A stretch of DNA of 11,280 nt, taken from Bacillota bacterium. Lineage in GTDB: Bacteria > Bacillota > Clostridia > Acetivibrionales > DSM-1351. This document shows positions 1 through 7,126 of the stretch, piece after piece. The notes below the pieces were generated by a model. The model worked only from the letters and a program-made list of their open reading frames with translations. It did no database searches and was not told the origin of the DNA. The DNA lies in the NCBI GenBank assembly GCA_023436515.1, contig JAEZIV010000199.1:1-11280 (forward strand), given 5' to 3'. Both the position numbers and the translations under genes were made by a program. Position 1 is the first letter of the stretch. Every line of letters begins with the position of its first letter.

Positions 1-77
1 CAATTGAGTAGGTGACTTCAGCTTTTTCTTTAATCACTAGTATAAAAGGTTTTGTTTCACTTGTTAAATTGATAAAA

Positions 78-84
78 AGAGGTG
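78..84 (+). promoter_or_regulatory. Ribosome binding site deciding the GNAT start
   Basis: AGAGGTG lies 5 bases before ATG 90. The upstream GTG at 12 is too close to the window edge to judge its own site, but this one makes 90 the better start. Confidence 0.6.
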
Positions 85-89
85 TTGAA

Positions 90-875
90 ATGCATAAGCT
101 TAACCAATCTGAAATGGGTAAAATAGCTGCTCTGTTTGACAATTGGATGGAAACGCCAATATGGTCATGCTTACAGGGTTATATGGGGCGTGCGTGGGCC
201 GATGATGCACTGGAACCTAAAGCAGCACAAATTATTACCGGGGATTTATGCTTTTTTGCAGGAGAGCCAAATACCCAGCTTGTAAGAAACGTGCCCTCGG
301 ACTTTCCGTCAAGATATCTTCTGATGGTACCTCAAAACCAGGAATGGGCATCTCTCATTGAATGTGAGCATAAAGGCAGATATTGTAAAACTATGAGGTA
401 TGCCATAAAAAAGGAAAGGGATGTCTTTAATAGGGACAGATTAAATACATATATACAGAATCTTTCCAAAGAATTTACCTTAAGAAAAATTGATGAAGTT
501 TTATATCACAGCATAAAAAAAGAAGATTGGTCCAAAGATTTGTGCTCACAATTTCCCCAATATCAGGATTATAAACGTATGGGGCTTGGATATGTAGTGC
601 TGCATGGAGAAAGTATTGTTTCGGGAGCCTCTTCCTATACGGCATATAATGGTGGTATTGAAATAGAGATTGATACCAGAGAGGATTTCAGAAGACGGGG
701 GCTAGCATTGGTTTGTGCAGCAAGGCTGATACTGGAATGTCTGGATAAAGGGCTTTATCCCAGTTGGGACGCGGCTAATAAGGAGTCGGTAGCCTTAGCT
801 GAAAAGCTGGGCTACAATTTTGACTACGAATATTTAACATACTCTATAGATACTGGCAGGATTGTTGATGCCTGA
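90..875 (+). CDS. GNAT-family N-acetyltransferase (ZmaR-like GNAT family)
   Basis: This 261-residue protein is predicted to transfer an acetyl group from acetyl-CoA to an unknown amine; it should be cytosolic. The acetyl-CoA-binding motif A is visible around residues 190-207 (EIEIDTREDFRRRGLAL, with R-R-G-L-A as the pyrophosphate loop). The closing GNAT segment is at 224-242 (PSWDAANKESVALAEKLGY). The N-terminal part (GYMGRAWADD at 30-39, ITGDLCFFAGEP at 49-60) resembles the GNAT family that includes the zwittermicin resistance protein ZmaR; this match is from memory. The frame is open back to a GTG at 12, but ATG 90 is preferred because AGAGGTG at 78-84 sits 5 bases before it, and residues encoded upstream do not look like the family. 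It stands alone, with the next gene convergent. The substrate cannot be told from sequence, so an antibiotic-resistance role should not be assumed. Confidence 0.85.
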   Translation: MHKLNQSEMGKIAALFDNWMETPIWSCLQGYMGRAWADDALEPKAAQIITGDLCFFAGEPNTQLVRNVPSDFPSRYLLMVPQNQEWASLIECEHKGRYCKTMRYAIKKERDVFNRDRLNTYIQNLSKEFTLRKIDEVLYHSIKKEDWSKDLCSQFPQYQDYKRMGLGYVVLHGESIVSGASSYTAYNGGIEIEIDTREDFRRRGLALVCAARLILECLDKGLYPSWDAANKESVALAEKLGYNFDYEYLTYSIDTGRIVDA

Positions 876-945
876 GCTTGTTTTTAATCTGAAGCAGTAT
901 ATTTGCCGGCGTTGACAAACCATATCAGTCATAATTTTTGAGAAT

Positions 946-970
946 AAAAAAAGCCCTTCTTTAGGAGGCC
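946..970 (-). terminator. Weak Rho-independent terminator for the 46-residue gene
   Basis: Read on the minus strand, GCCT (969-966) pairs with GGGC (956-953), one pair being a G-U, and is followed by seven T (952-946). The stop codon of the small gene lies in the loop. The stem is short, so the call rests mainly on its position and the T run. It may also help end transcription from the convergent GNAT gene, but the plus-strand version is weaker. Confidence 0.4.
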
Positions 971-1101
971 GTTTTAAGAACTACTTTTGAGGATTTAGTT
1001 ATTACAGTGCTTTTCTTTGGGGGCTTCTCAGAAGCTTCAAAGCATTCGCTTAAACAATCCTCTATAACGTCGGGTTGTATAAAAACGTTATCAATATTCA
1101 T
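961..1101 (-). CDS. Unrecognised 46-residue protein
   Basis: I do not recognise this protein. It starts MNIDNVFIQPDVIEDCLSEC and has two cysteines (C16, C20) four residues apart. Its N-terminal half is acidic (D4, D11, E14, D15, E19, E22, E25). The C-terminal half is basic and rich in Ser/Thr (KKSTVITKSSKVVLKTAS). There is no signal peptide or membrane segment. The frame extends upstream to 1164, but ATG 1101 is preferred: AGGTGG at 1105-1110 precedes it by 3 bases, and a SigA-like promoter at 1132-1160 would start transcription near 1125, downstream of the longer start. A possible terminator overlaps its stop codon. A dedicated promoter, ribosome site and terminator argue that it is real. 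The acidic/basic split could fit a small regulatory peptide or a modified-peptide precursor, but no modifying enzyme is adjacent. Confidence 0.6.
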   Translation of the reverse strand: MNIDNVFIQPDVIEDCLSECFEASEKPPKKSTVITKSSKVVLKTAS

Positions 1102-1131
1102 TTTCCACCTTCTTTCTGCAACTACAGTAAT

Positions 1132-1160
1132 AGTATATACCCGATATCTGATTAAAGCAA
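1132..1160 (-). promoter_or_regulatory. SigA-like promoter of the 46-residue gene
   Basis: On the minus strand, TTGCTT (1160-1155) and TATACT (1137-1132) are separated by exactly 17 bases. The predicted start of transcription is near 1125, about 24 bases before ATG 1101, just enough to hold the ribosome binding site. Confidence 0.6.
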
Positions 1161-1279
1161 TCAAATAAATATTAAGTTTAGATTACTAGATATGCTAGTT
1201 GCTTGTTGCTTTGCATTAGTGTTTATGCTTGCTTCTGGTATTCCTGATCCATAGATATTACATTAAATCATACTAGCTT

Positions 1280-1317
1280 AATAAAAGGCTTAAGTATCTG
1301 CTCTTAAGCCTTTTATT
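1280..1317 (-). terminator. Strong (bidirectional-looking) terminator after the histidinol phosphatase gene
   Basis: The arms 1280-1294 and 1303-1317 are perfect 15-base reverse complements (AATAAAAGGCTTAAG and its complement) around an 8-base loop. A T-rich tract forms the end of the stem on either strand. It begins 8 bases beyond the phosphatase stop codon, so its main job is to end that minus-strand transcript. It also shields the small gene downstream on the same strand. The remaining 1161-1279 holds no gene that I can support, only a short ACTAG/CTAGT dyad at 1185-1199. Confidence 0.85.
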
Positions 1318-1324
1318 CTTGGTG

Positions 1325-2122
1325 TCAAATCTTTTCATAGACAGGCTTTCTTTTTTCAAAATGCGCTACATACCTGAAACCAATGTTTCTTAGCTTCTCC
1401 AATGCTTCGGGGAAGCTGTGCCCAAGATGCATAGCGGAGTGAGAGTCGGACCCAACTGTTACCAAACGTCCGCCAAGCTCGTAATATCTGCTGAATACAT
1501 CATAGCCGGGTATTGGCTGATTAAGATCAGAGCGAATTCCTGAAGTATTAAGCTCGATACCCTTACCCTTTGATATTACTGTTTTTAGAATTTCATCAAT
1601 AATATCCCTGTAATCTAAATATCTTAAGGGTTTATCCTCGAAATCTCCGTACCTGGCCACATATCCTATATGGCCAATAACATCATAATTATCATAGGCA
1701 TTTACCGACACCAATATTTCTTTTAGGTATCGTTCATATGCATCCTGCTGGGATCGTCCTCTGAAGAAGGTTTTGGTATAGGGGTCCAATCTATCTATTA
1801 TATGAACGGAGTTTATTACAAAATCAAAACTATTCTCTGACAATATGTCCTGTATTAAGTTAAGAACATGGGGTTGATATCCCAGCTCTACTCCAATAAG
1901 GATGTTAAGACTTTCCTTCCAGCTTTCCTTTAAGGCTTCAAAGGCTTGAAAATACTCTTTAAAATCTATCAGAAAGCTGCTGTCAAAACCGGGATAATCA
2001 TAATCCACATGATCTGTGAATACCAAGCCGGTTAAACCTATTTCTATAGCTCTTCTGCAGGCAGCTTCTGCAACCATTTCCGAGTCTGTAGAAAAGGTCG
2101 AGTGGATGTGATTGTCATACAT
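1325..2122 (-). CDS. Histidinol-phosphatase, PHP family
   Basis: This 265-residue protein belongs to the PHP metal-dependent phosphoesterases and most likely removes phosphate from L-histidinol phosphate in histidine biosynthesis (EC 3.1.3.15). Metal-binding motifs appear in family order: HIH at 5-7 (DNHIHSTFS), TDH at 36-38, E79 in GVELGY, H107 in NSVHIID, H151 in DVIGHIGY, and D226/H228 in TVGSDSHS. The length matches the HisK/HolPase type. The frame opens further to TTG 2146, but ATG 2122 is preferred: AAGGAG at 2137-2132 sits 9 bases before it and the first motif then starts at residue 3, as usual. No other his gene is in the window, so the exact substrate is inferred from the family. A near-consensus promoter lies in the divergent region and a strong terminator follows. 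Confidence 0.88.
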   Translation of the reverse strand: MYDNHIHSTFSTDSEMVAEAACRRAIEIGLTGLVFTDHVDYDYPGFDSSFLIDFKEYFQAFEALKESWKESLNILIGVELGYQPHVLNLIQDILSENSFDFVINSVHIIDRLDPYTKTFFRGRSQQDAYERYLKEILVSVNAYDNYDVIGHIGYVARYGDFEDKPLRYLDYRDIIDEILKTVISKGKGIELNTSGIRSDLNQPIPGYDVFSRYYELGGRLVTVGSDSHSAMHLGHSFPEALEKLRNIGFRYVAHFEKRKPVYEKI

Positions 2123-2131
2123 ATTTAGGAA

Positions 2132-2137
2132 CTCCTT
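2132..2137 (-). promoter_or_regulatory. Ribosome binding site deciding the phosphatase start
   Basis: AAGGAG on the minus strand lies 9 bases before ATG 2122. It falls inside the longer open frame that begins at TTG 2146, which argues against that earlier start. Confidence 0.75.
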
Positions 2138-2175
2138 TTTATTCAAATAACTTCATTGTTTAATCAGCCAGAAAA

Positions 2176-2204
2176 CATATATACTTTTGCAACAGGGTTT
2201 TCAA
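2176..2204 (-). promoter_or_regulatory. SigA-like promoter of the phosphatase gene
   Basis: On the minus strand TTGAAA (2204-2199) and TATATG (2181-2176) are spaced by 17 bases. Transcription would start near 2169, giving a leader of about 47 bases. It overlaps the opposing promoter at 2187-2216. Confidence 0.55.
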
Positions 2205-2216
2205 TATTGCTATAGT
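2187..2216 (+). promoter_or_regulatory. Candidate upstream promoter of the M18 gene
   Basis: TTGCAA (2187-2192) and TATAGT (2211-2216) are spaced by 18 bases. If used, it gives a leader of about 170 bases containing the inverted repeat and T run at 2284-2344. It overlaps the minus-strand promoter at 2176-2204, so the two may exclude each other. Confidence 0.45.
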
Positions 2217-2252
2217 TTGGTAAAATAAATTATCCTCTTCGTGTTAATGAGC

Positions 2253-2281
2253 TTGTGAAGTGGATATTTTAATTATAGATA
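2253..2281 (+). promoter_or_regulatory. Candidate downstream promoter of the M18 gene
   Basis: TTGTGA (2253-2258) and TAGATA (2276-2281) are spaced by 17 bases. The match to consensus is weaker than at 2187-2216. Transcription would start inside the left arm of the inverted repeat at 2284. Confidence 0.3.
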
Positions 2282-2283
2282 AA

Positions 2284-2344
2284 GATAATATTACTAACAA
2301 TATTTCATTCTTTTAATAGCTAAAGTAATATTATCAATTTTTTT
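2284..2344 (+). repeat. 12-base inverted repeat followed by seven T in the M18 leader
   Basis: GATAATATTACT (2284-2295) and AGTAATATTATC (2324-2335) are perfect reverse complements around a 28-base spacer. A run of seven T follows (2338-2344). It lies 52 bases before the start codon of the aminopeptidase gene. The arms contain only two G-C pairs each, so as RNA the hairpin is weak. It could instead be a protein-binding site, or an attenuator-like structure. Confidence 0.5.
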
Positions 2345-2396
2345 GATTCTAGTCAAAAAAGGGATTTCAAATTATATTCAGTTAGGAGATATAGAT

Positions 2397-3833
2397 ATGA
2401 GCGAGCAAAAGTCACAAGCAGAGGAATTAAAAGATAAGCTGTCCTATGAAACTAAAAATGCGTGGGAACACAGTGAGAATGAGATTAGGAAGGCCTACGA
2501 TCTCTGTGAAAATTACAAGGAATATCTTGATAAGGGTAAGACTGAGAGAGAGTTTGCCTCTCACGTAGAAAAGGAGCTGCTTAAGAGCGGGTATGAGAAT
2601 TTAAAGGACTTATTAAAGCAGGGAAAGAAACTAAAAAAGGGTGCTAAGGTTTACTCGATAAACAAGAATAAAGCGGTAGCTTTTGCTATTCTCGGGGATA
2701 AAGCTATTGCTGACGGAATAAATATGGTAGGTGCACATATTGATTCACCAAGGCTTGATATAAAGCAGAATCCGATGTATGAGGATTCCGGTCTTGTATT
2801 GCTTAAGACGCATTATTACGGCGGAATAAAGAAATATCAATGGGTTGCTATACCCTATTCTCTGCATGGTGTAGTCATAAAGGCAGATGGTACTAAAGTT
2901 GAAATTTGTATTGGTGAGGATGAAACCGATCCGGTATTTACTATAACAGATCTGCTTCCTCACCTTGCACAGGATCAGATGCAGAAGAAGGCAACGGAGG
3001 TTGTAACCGGGGAGGGCCTTAATTTACTAATTGGCTCAAGACCATACAATGACAAGAAAATCAAGGATAAAATCAAACTAAATATATTAAAAATTTTAAA
3101 TGAAAAGTACGGTATGGTGGAGGAGGACTTTCTATCAGCAGAGCTTGAGGCTGTGCCTGCCTTTAAGGCAAGAGATATAGGTTTTGACAAGAGCATGATT
3201 GGAGCATATGGTCAGGATGACAGAGTTTGTGCCTATACATGTGTGAAAGCGATGCTGGATTTAAAAGTCAGTGATAAAACCGCACTTTGCATATTGACGG
3301 ATAAGGAAGAAATAGGAAGCATGGGAAATACAGGAGCTCAATCAAATTTCCTTAAAAGCTTTATATCCAAATTGTTATATCTTGCAAGTGACAATTATTC
3401 TGATATTCTTCTTAATCAGTGCCTTGAAAATTCCTTTATGCTTTCAGCTGATGTCAATCCCGGTGTAGATCCAACATTTCAGGAAGTGTATGAGAAAAGA
3501 AATGCCTCCTATATGGGCAATGGAGTAGTAGTTCAGAAATATACAGGTTCCAGAGGGAAATATGATGCCAGTGATGCCAGTGCAGAGTTAATGGGTTTAA
3601 TTAGAAATCTGTTCAATCAAAATGGCATAATATGGCATACTGCGGAGCTTGGGAAAGTGGATCAGGGCGGAGGCGGAACAATTGCACAGCACGTTGCCAA
3701 TCTCGGAGTTGATGTCCTTGATTGCGGTGTTCCTATCCTTTCAATGCATTCACCTGTTGAAATTACAAGCAAAATAGATGTCTATATGTGCTATAAAGCA
3801 ATGAAGGTATTCCTGGAAAGTAATTTGAAATAG
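2397..3833 (+). CDS. M18-family zinc aminopeptidase
   Basis: This 478-residue cytosolic enzyme should release N-terminal amino acids from peptides (aminopeptidase I / M18 family, two-metal site). The expected metal and catalytic residues are all present: H114 and D116 in GAHIDSPRLD, D274 in YGQDDRV, E304-E305 in TDKEEIGS, D352 in LSADVNPG, and H451 in ILSMHSPVE. The Gly-rich VDQGGGGTIA loop lies at 421-430. The length is near that of clostridial M18 proteins. The frame extends upstream to TTG 2343, but ATG 2397 is preferred because AGGAG at 2384-2388 precedes it by 8 bases. The protein begins with a charged, probably helical segment of about 80 residues. It has its own promoter region, shared divergently with the phosphatase. 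Family membership is sure; peptide preference is not. Confidence 0.92.
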   Translation: MSEQKSQAEELKDKLSYETKNAWEHSENEIRKAYDLCENYKEYLDKGKTEREFASHVEKELLKSGYENLKDLLKQGKKLKKGAKVYSINKNKAVAFAILGDKAIADGINMVGAHIDSPRLDIKQNPMYEDSGLVLLKTHYYGGIKKYQWVAIPYSLHGVVIKADGTKVEICIGEDETDPVFTITDLLPHLAQDQMQKKATEVVTGEGLNLLIGSRPYNDKKIKDKIKLNILKILNEKYGMVEEDFLSAELEAVPAFKARDIGFDKSMIGAYGQDDRVCAYTCVKAMLDLKVSDKTALCILTDKEEIGSMGNTGAQSNFLKSFISKLLYLASDNYSDILLNQCLENSFMLSADVNPGVDPTFQEVYEKRNASYMGNGVVVQKYTGSRGKYDASDASAELMGLIRNLFNQNGIIWHTAELGKVDQGGGGTIAQHVANLGVDVLDCGVPILSMHSPVEITSKIDVYMCYKAMKVFLESNLK

Positions 3834-3924
3834 AAGAGATTGCCTAAAAATAGCTAGTATACTGGATAGTATGATACAAACACTATATTGAAGGCGTTGA
3901 AATAAAGTCCAACAGGAGAGACTA

Positions 3925-4785
3925 ATGATAAAATTCGGACCATCTGGTAACTCTGACAGTTTTTATGAGCAAGGCTTTAAAGCATCTTCACAGATGCCGG
4001 CCTGGCTGGCAGCCATGGGCTTGGATGCATACGAATACTCATGTACAAAGGGAGTCAATGTGGGGGAGTCCACTGCACGGGAGATTGGTAAGCAGGCAGA
4101 GGAAAACAATATATTCATGAGTATACATGCTCCATATTATATAAACATGGCAAGTGAAGAAGAGGAAAAAAGGGAAAATTCCAAAAGATATGTGTTGGAG
4201 ACACTTAGGGTTGCCAAGTGGATGGGAGCCAAGCGGATAGTTATTCACACCGGCTCCTGCAGCAAAGTTAGCAGAGCAGTTGCCCTGAAGTACGCACTGG
4301 AGGTTCTTCGGGACACAGTGGAGCTGTCTGATGCTGCAGGCTTCGGGGACGTGCACCTCTGTCCCGAGGTGTTGGGAAAGCACAACCAATTGGGAACTAT
4401 TGAGGAGATTTTGGAAATGTGCAGGTTGGATGATAGGCTAATACCTACCATTGACTTTGGGCATGTACACGCCAGAGGACTTGGAAGATTAAATTCTGAA
4501 GAGGATTTTGCCAACGTTATAGATATAATAGAGAATTCAATCGGCAAGGAGAGGACTAAAAATATTCATTGCCACTTCAGTCGGATCGAATTCTCTAAGG
4601 GCGGAGAAAAACGGCATTGGAATTTCTCTGACAAGCAGTACGGCCCGGAGTTTGAGCAGCTTGCACCCGTATTGGTCAAGAGAAGGATGGAGCCGGTTAT
4701 TATCTGCGAGTCAAGGGGAATGATGGCCGAAGATGCTCTGGAAATGAAACGGATATATGAAAAAGCCAGAGGAATGTATGAGTAA
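3925..4785 (+). CDS. Endonuclease IV-like TIM barrel protein (AP endonuclease family 2)
   Basis: The 286-residue protein resembles deoxyribonuclease IV (Nfo), which cuts DNA 5' of abasic sites using three zinc ions. Compared with the E. coli ligands as I recall them (H69, H109, E145, D179, H182, H216, D229, H231, E261), equivalents are visible at H68 (SIHAPYYIN), H108 (VIHTGS), E148, D177 and H180 (IDFGHVH), H215 or H217, H231 and E262 (ICESRG). The D229 position holds Lys or a neighbouring Glu (EKRHW at 228-232). The usual ENTAG motif is PEVLG. Thus the fold is clear, but the protein belongs to a divergent branch and AP endonuclease activity is an inference. AGGAGAG precedes ATG 3925. It begins a same-strand run with aroQ 35 bases downstream. 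A sugar-phosphate isomerase-like role is an alternative. Confidence 0.75.
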   Translation: MIKFGPSGNSDSFYEQGFKASSQMPAWLAAMGLDAYEYSCTKGVNVGESTAREIGKQAEENNIFMSIHAPYYINMASEEEEKRENSKRYVLETLRVAKWMGAKRIVIHTGSCSKVSRAVALKYALEVLRDTVELSDAAGFGDVHLCPEVLGKHNQLGTIEEILEMCRLDDRLIPTIDFGHVHARGLGRLNSEEDFANVIDIIENSIGKERTKNIHCHFSRIEFSKGGEKRHWNFSDKQYGPEFEQLAPVLVKRRMEPVIICESRGMMAEDALEMKRIYEKARGMYE

Positions 4786-4820
4786 CTGACCTGTGGTGAC
4801 TACATTAAGGGGGTTTTTAA

Positions 4821-5246
4821 ATGAAGGTTTTAATTGTGAATGGTCCAAATCTCAATCTGCTGGGAGTTCGGGAGAAGGGGGTATATGGGAGTGAAACCCT
4901 TTTGGACATTGCGAAGGCTGTTAATATTACATCTGAACAGCTAGGTCTGGAAACAGATTTTATTCAGAGTAATCATGAAGGAGAGATCATAGATCGGCTC
5001 CATGCTGCCCGGGGAGTATACGAAACGGTAATTATAAATGCCGGTGCATATACTCATTACAGCATAGCAATACGAGATGCCATTAAAGCGATAGAAATCC
5101 CTACCATAGAAATTCACCTTTCAAACATACATAGCAGAGAAGAATTCAGACATACTTCGGTCATAGCACCGGTTTGTGTGGGACAGATCTGCGGCTTTGG
5201 AAAAATGAGCTATATCCTTGCCCTGCACGCTGCGGCCAATATGTAA
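4821..5246 (+). CDS. aroQ: 3-dehydroquinate dehydratase, type II
   Basis: This 141-residue enzyme converts 3-dehydroquinate to 3-dehydroshikimate in the shikimate pathway (EC 4.2.1.10); type II enzymes form dodecamers. The hallmark N-terminus is present (NGPNLNLLGVRE, residues 7-18). The catalytic tyrosine is Y22 in GVYG, with R17 on the mobile lid. N73 and H79 lie in NAGAYTHYSIAIRDA, H99 in EIHLSN and R110 in REEFRHTSVIAP. The length is normal. The start ATG 4821 has AAGGGGG just upstream. It sits 35 bases after the endonuclease IV-like gene and 50 bases before the Xaa-Pro peptidase gene, so the three are probably co-transcribed. No other shikimate gene is in the window, and linkage of aroQ to pepP and efp is common in Firmicutes. 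Confidence 0.96.
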   Translation: MKVLIVNGPNLNLLGVREKGVYGSETLLDIAKAVNITSEQLGLETDFIQSNHEGEIIDRLHAARGVYETVIINAGAYTHYSIAIRDAIKAIEIPTIEIHLSNIHSREEFRHTSVIAPVCVGQICGFGKMSYILALHAAANM

Positions 5247-5285
5247 ATTATAGGTCGAAGAATTTTTATTTAAATGGTTATTATT

Positions 5286-5290
5286 GGAGG
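5286..5290 (+). promoter_or_regulatory. Ribosome binding site deciding the Xaa-Pro peptidase start
   Basis: GGAGG lies 6 bases before ATG 5297 and rules out the longer frame that begins inside aroQ at 5174. Confidence 0.85.
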
Positions 5291-5296
5291 CATATA

Positions 5297-6382
5297 ATGT
5301 TTAGTGTTGAGAATCTAGAAAAAAGATTAGTGAGCTTTCGAAATAAACTGGCAGAAATGCAGTTGGATGGAGCTCTTATCACAAAAAGAGAGAATTACAT
5401 GTATTTGTCCGGTTTTACAGGAACCTCGGCAAATCTTTTAATTACTGCAAACAAGGCGTACCTTCTCACTGATTTCCGGTATACGGAACAGGCTGGTGCA
5501 CAAGCGCCGCTATTTGAAATTGTTATGCATAAACCGGATATTAATGATACAATCCAGGAACTATTAAACTCTGAGAATGTAAAGGCCCTTGCTTTTGAAG
5601 ACAATGAAGTAAGTTACGCTGCTTTTATCACAATATCAAATAAGCTTAAGAATGTAGTATTAAAGGGTATCGGAAATGTAATTGAAGAGATGCGCTGCAT
5701 AAAAGATGAGCAGGAAATCGAGATAATAAATAAAGCAGTAATGATAGCCGATGAAGCACTGATGCAGGTACTTCCATTAATTAAGCCGGGAATTACCGAG
5801 CTTGACGTTGCCGCTGAGCTGGAGTACAGAATGAAAAAGCTGGGTGCAACTGGTCCTTCCTTTGAAACAATAGTTGCTTCAGGCCTAAGGTCCTCCATGC
5901 CCCATGGAGTTGCATCTCATAAAAAGCTTGAGCTGGGCGATGCAATTACTATAGATTTCGGAGCCTTATACAATCACTACTGTTCAGATATAACCAGAAC
6001 TGTTTTCCTGGGACAGCCTGATAAAAGGCTTATTGACATATATAATATAGTTCTTGAAGCTCAGATGGTGTCAGAACAGGGGGCTATCAGCGGACGTACT
6101 GGCAAAGAGGTTGACAAAATAGCACGAGATATCATTTATGGTAAGGGCTTTGAGGGTAAGTTCGGACATGGTCTTGGACACGGTCTTGGACTTGAAATAC
6201 ATGAAGCACCAAGACTTTCTCTTGGAGGCACCAAGGTACTTCAAAATAACATGGCAGTAACAGTGGAGCCGGGAATATACGTTGAGGGCTTGGGTGGTGT
6301 AAGAATAGAAGATACAATAATAATAAGAGATGAGAAGCCTCAGATTCTAACTCAGGCTTCAAAAGAATTGATTATTTTATAG
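5297..6382 (+). CDS. Xaa-Pro aminopeptidase-like M24B peptidase
   Basis: This 361-residue cytosolic metallopeptidase should cleave peptides with proline in the second position. The N-terminal creatinase-like domain covers about 1-130. The C-terminal pita-bread catalytic domain carries the five metal ligands D220 (AITIDFG), D231 (YCSDITRT), H295 (GHGLGHGLGLEIHEAP), E324 (TVEPGIY) and E338 (GVRIEDT). H203 (MPHGVASHKK) and H302 are the expected extra histidines. The length fits the short YqhT/PepQ-like group next to efp in Firmicutes. The frame is open back to 5174 inside aroQ, but ATG 5297 is chosen because GGAGG at 5286-5290 is 6 bases upstream and the residues before it merely read aroQ in another frame. 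Whether it prefers dipeptides (prolidase) or longer peptides cannot be told. Confidence 0.93.
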   Translation: MFSVENLEKRLVSFRNKLAEMQLDGALITKRENYMYLSGFTGTSANLLITANKAYLLTDFRYTEQAGAQAPLFEIVMHKPDINDTIQELLNSENVKALAFEDNEVSYAAFITISNKLKNVVLKGIGNVIEEMRCIKDEQEIEIINKAVMIADEALMQVLPLIKPGITELDVAAELEYRMKKLGATGPSFETIVASGLRSSMPHGVASHKKLELGDAITIDFGALYNHYCSDITRTVFLGQPDKRLIDIYNIVLEAQMVSEQGAISGRTGKEVDKIARDIIYGKGFEGKFGHGLGHGLGLEIHEAPRLSLGGTKVLQNNMAVTVEPGIYVEGLGGVRIEDTIIIRDEKPQILTQASKELIIL

Positions 6383-6411
6383 TAGGAGTATCTGCAGATT
6401 TAAAATTTTAC

Positions 6412-6443
6412 TTGCCTTATATGTAAAATTAATTTAATATAAT
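6412..6443 (+). promoter_or_regulatory. SigA-like promoter of efp
   Basis: TTGCCT (6412-6417) is followed after 17 bases by TAATAT (6435-6440), which overlaps a perfect TATAAT at 6438-6443 (20-base spacing). It lies in the 143-base gap after the peptidase gene and would give a leader of about 75 bases. No clear terminator separates the peptidase gene from it, so read-through is also possible. Confidence 0.5.
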
Positions 6444-6525
6444 CTAGAATACAGTTAAAAAAATCAGTTTTTATGTTATTCATTAATTTATAAAATGTAA
6501 TCTTTTTATATCTTGGAGGTAAGTT

Positions 6526-7089
6526 ATGATAGTAGCAGGTGATTTTAGGAACGGTGTAACCTTTGAACTGGACAACAACATTTTTCAGGTTGTTGAATTT
6601 CAGCATGTAAAGCCAGGTAAAGGAGCTGCTTTTGTAAGAACAAGACTGAAGAATATTGTAACAGGTGCTACAGTTGAAAGAACCTTTAATCCAACTGACA
6701 AAATGCCAAAGGCGCATATTGAAAGAAAAGATATGCAGTACCTCTATAATGATGGAGATTTGTACTATTTCATGGACGTTGAATCCTATGAACAGCTTCC
6801 GATAAATAAGTCGGCAATAGGAAATACACTTGATCTTGTTAAGGAAAATGAGGTTGTAAGAATCCTTTCTCACAAAGGAAATGTATTTGGTATTGAGCCA
6901 CCAACCTTTGTAGAACTTGAAGTTACCCAGACTGATCCCGGTTTTAAGGGTGACACTGCTACAGGCGCAACAAAGCCTGCTACTGTTGAAACAGGTGCAG
7001 TTATAAAAGTACCGCTTTTTGTTAATACTGGTGATATAATAAGAATAGACACCAGAACAAATGATTACATGGAAAGAGTAAACAAATAA
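6526..7089 (+). CDS. efp: Translation elongation factor P
   Basis: This 187-residue protein binds stalled ribosomes between the P and E sites and speeds peptide-bond formation at proline runs. The N-terminal KOW-like domain carries the tip loop KPGKGAAF, with K32 at the position modified in other bacteria. The OB-domain ends with the conserved [19 protein letters not shown] (about 164-182). Length is normal (about 185). ATG 6526 has a strong GGAGGT site. The loop and K32 agree with the Bacillus-type factor; no modification enzyme (such as an EpmA/EpmB pair) is adjacent, so the state of K32 is unknown. The zinc-ribbon gene follows after 37 bases and is probably co-transcribed. Confidence 0.98.
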   Translation: MIVAGDFRNGVTFELDNNIFQVVEFQHVKPGKGAAFVRTRLKNIVTGATVERTFNPTDKMPKAHIERKDMQYLYNDGDLYYFMDVESYEQLPINKSAIGNTLDLVKENEVVRILSHKGNVFGIEPPTFVELEVTQTDPGFKGDTATGATKPATVETGAVIKVPLFVNTGDIIRIDTRTNDYMERVNK

Positions 7090-7126
7090 CATATACTCTA
7101 TCAAAAAATAATGAGGAGGTAGGAGT

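Noticed and set aside
12..89. Upstream extension of the acetyltransferase to GTG 12
   Set aside because: A good ribosome site (78-84) precedes ATG 90, and the added residues do not look like the family.
913..918. Perfect TTGACA in the GNAT downstream region
   Set aside because: No acceptable -10 box at 16-18 bases and no gene on the plus strand after it.
3840..3872. Possible promoter and TAGTAT direct repeat before the endonuclease IV-like gene
   Set aside because: TTGCCT at 3840 has only TGGATA at 17 bases; TAGTAT is 21 bases away. The repeat is too short to support.
4039..4389. Minus-strand open frame inside the endonuclease IV-like gene
   Set aside because: Shadow of a clearly coding plus-strand gene, with no motif or ribosome site.
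6400..7104. Long minus-strand open frame (234 codons) opposite efp
   Set aside because: It covers efp exactly, has an improbable Cys/Tyr/Phe-rich composition and no ribosome site; efp itself is certain.
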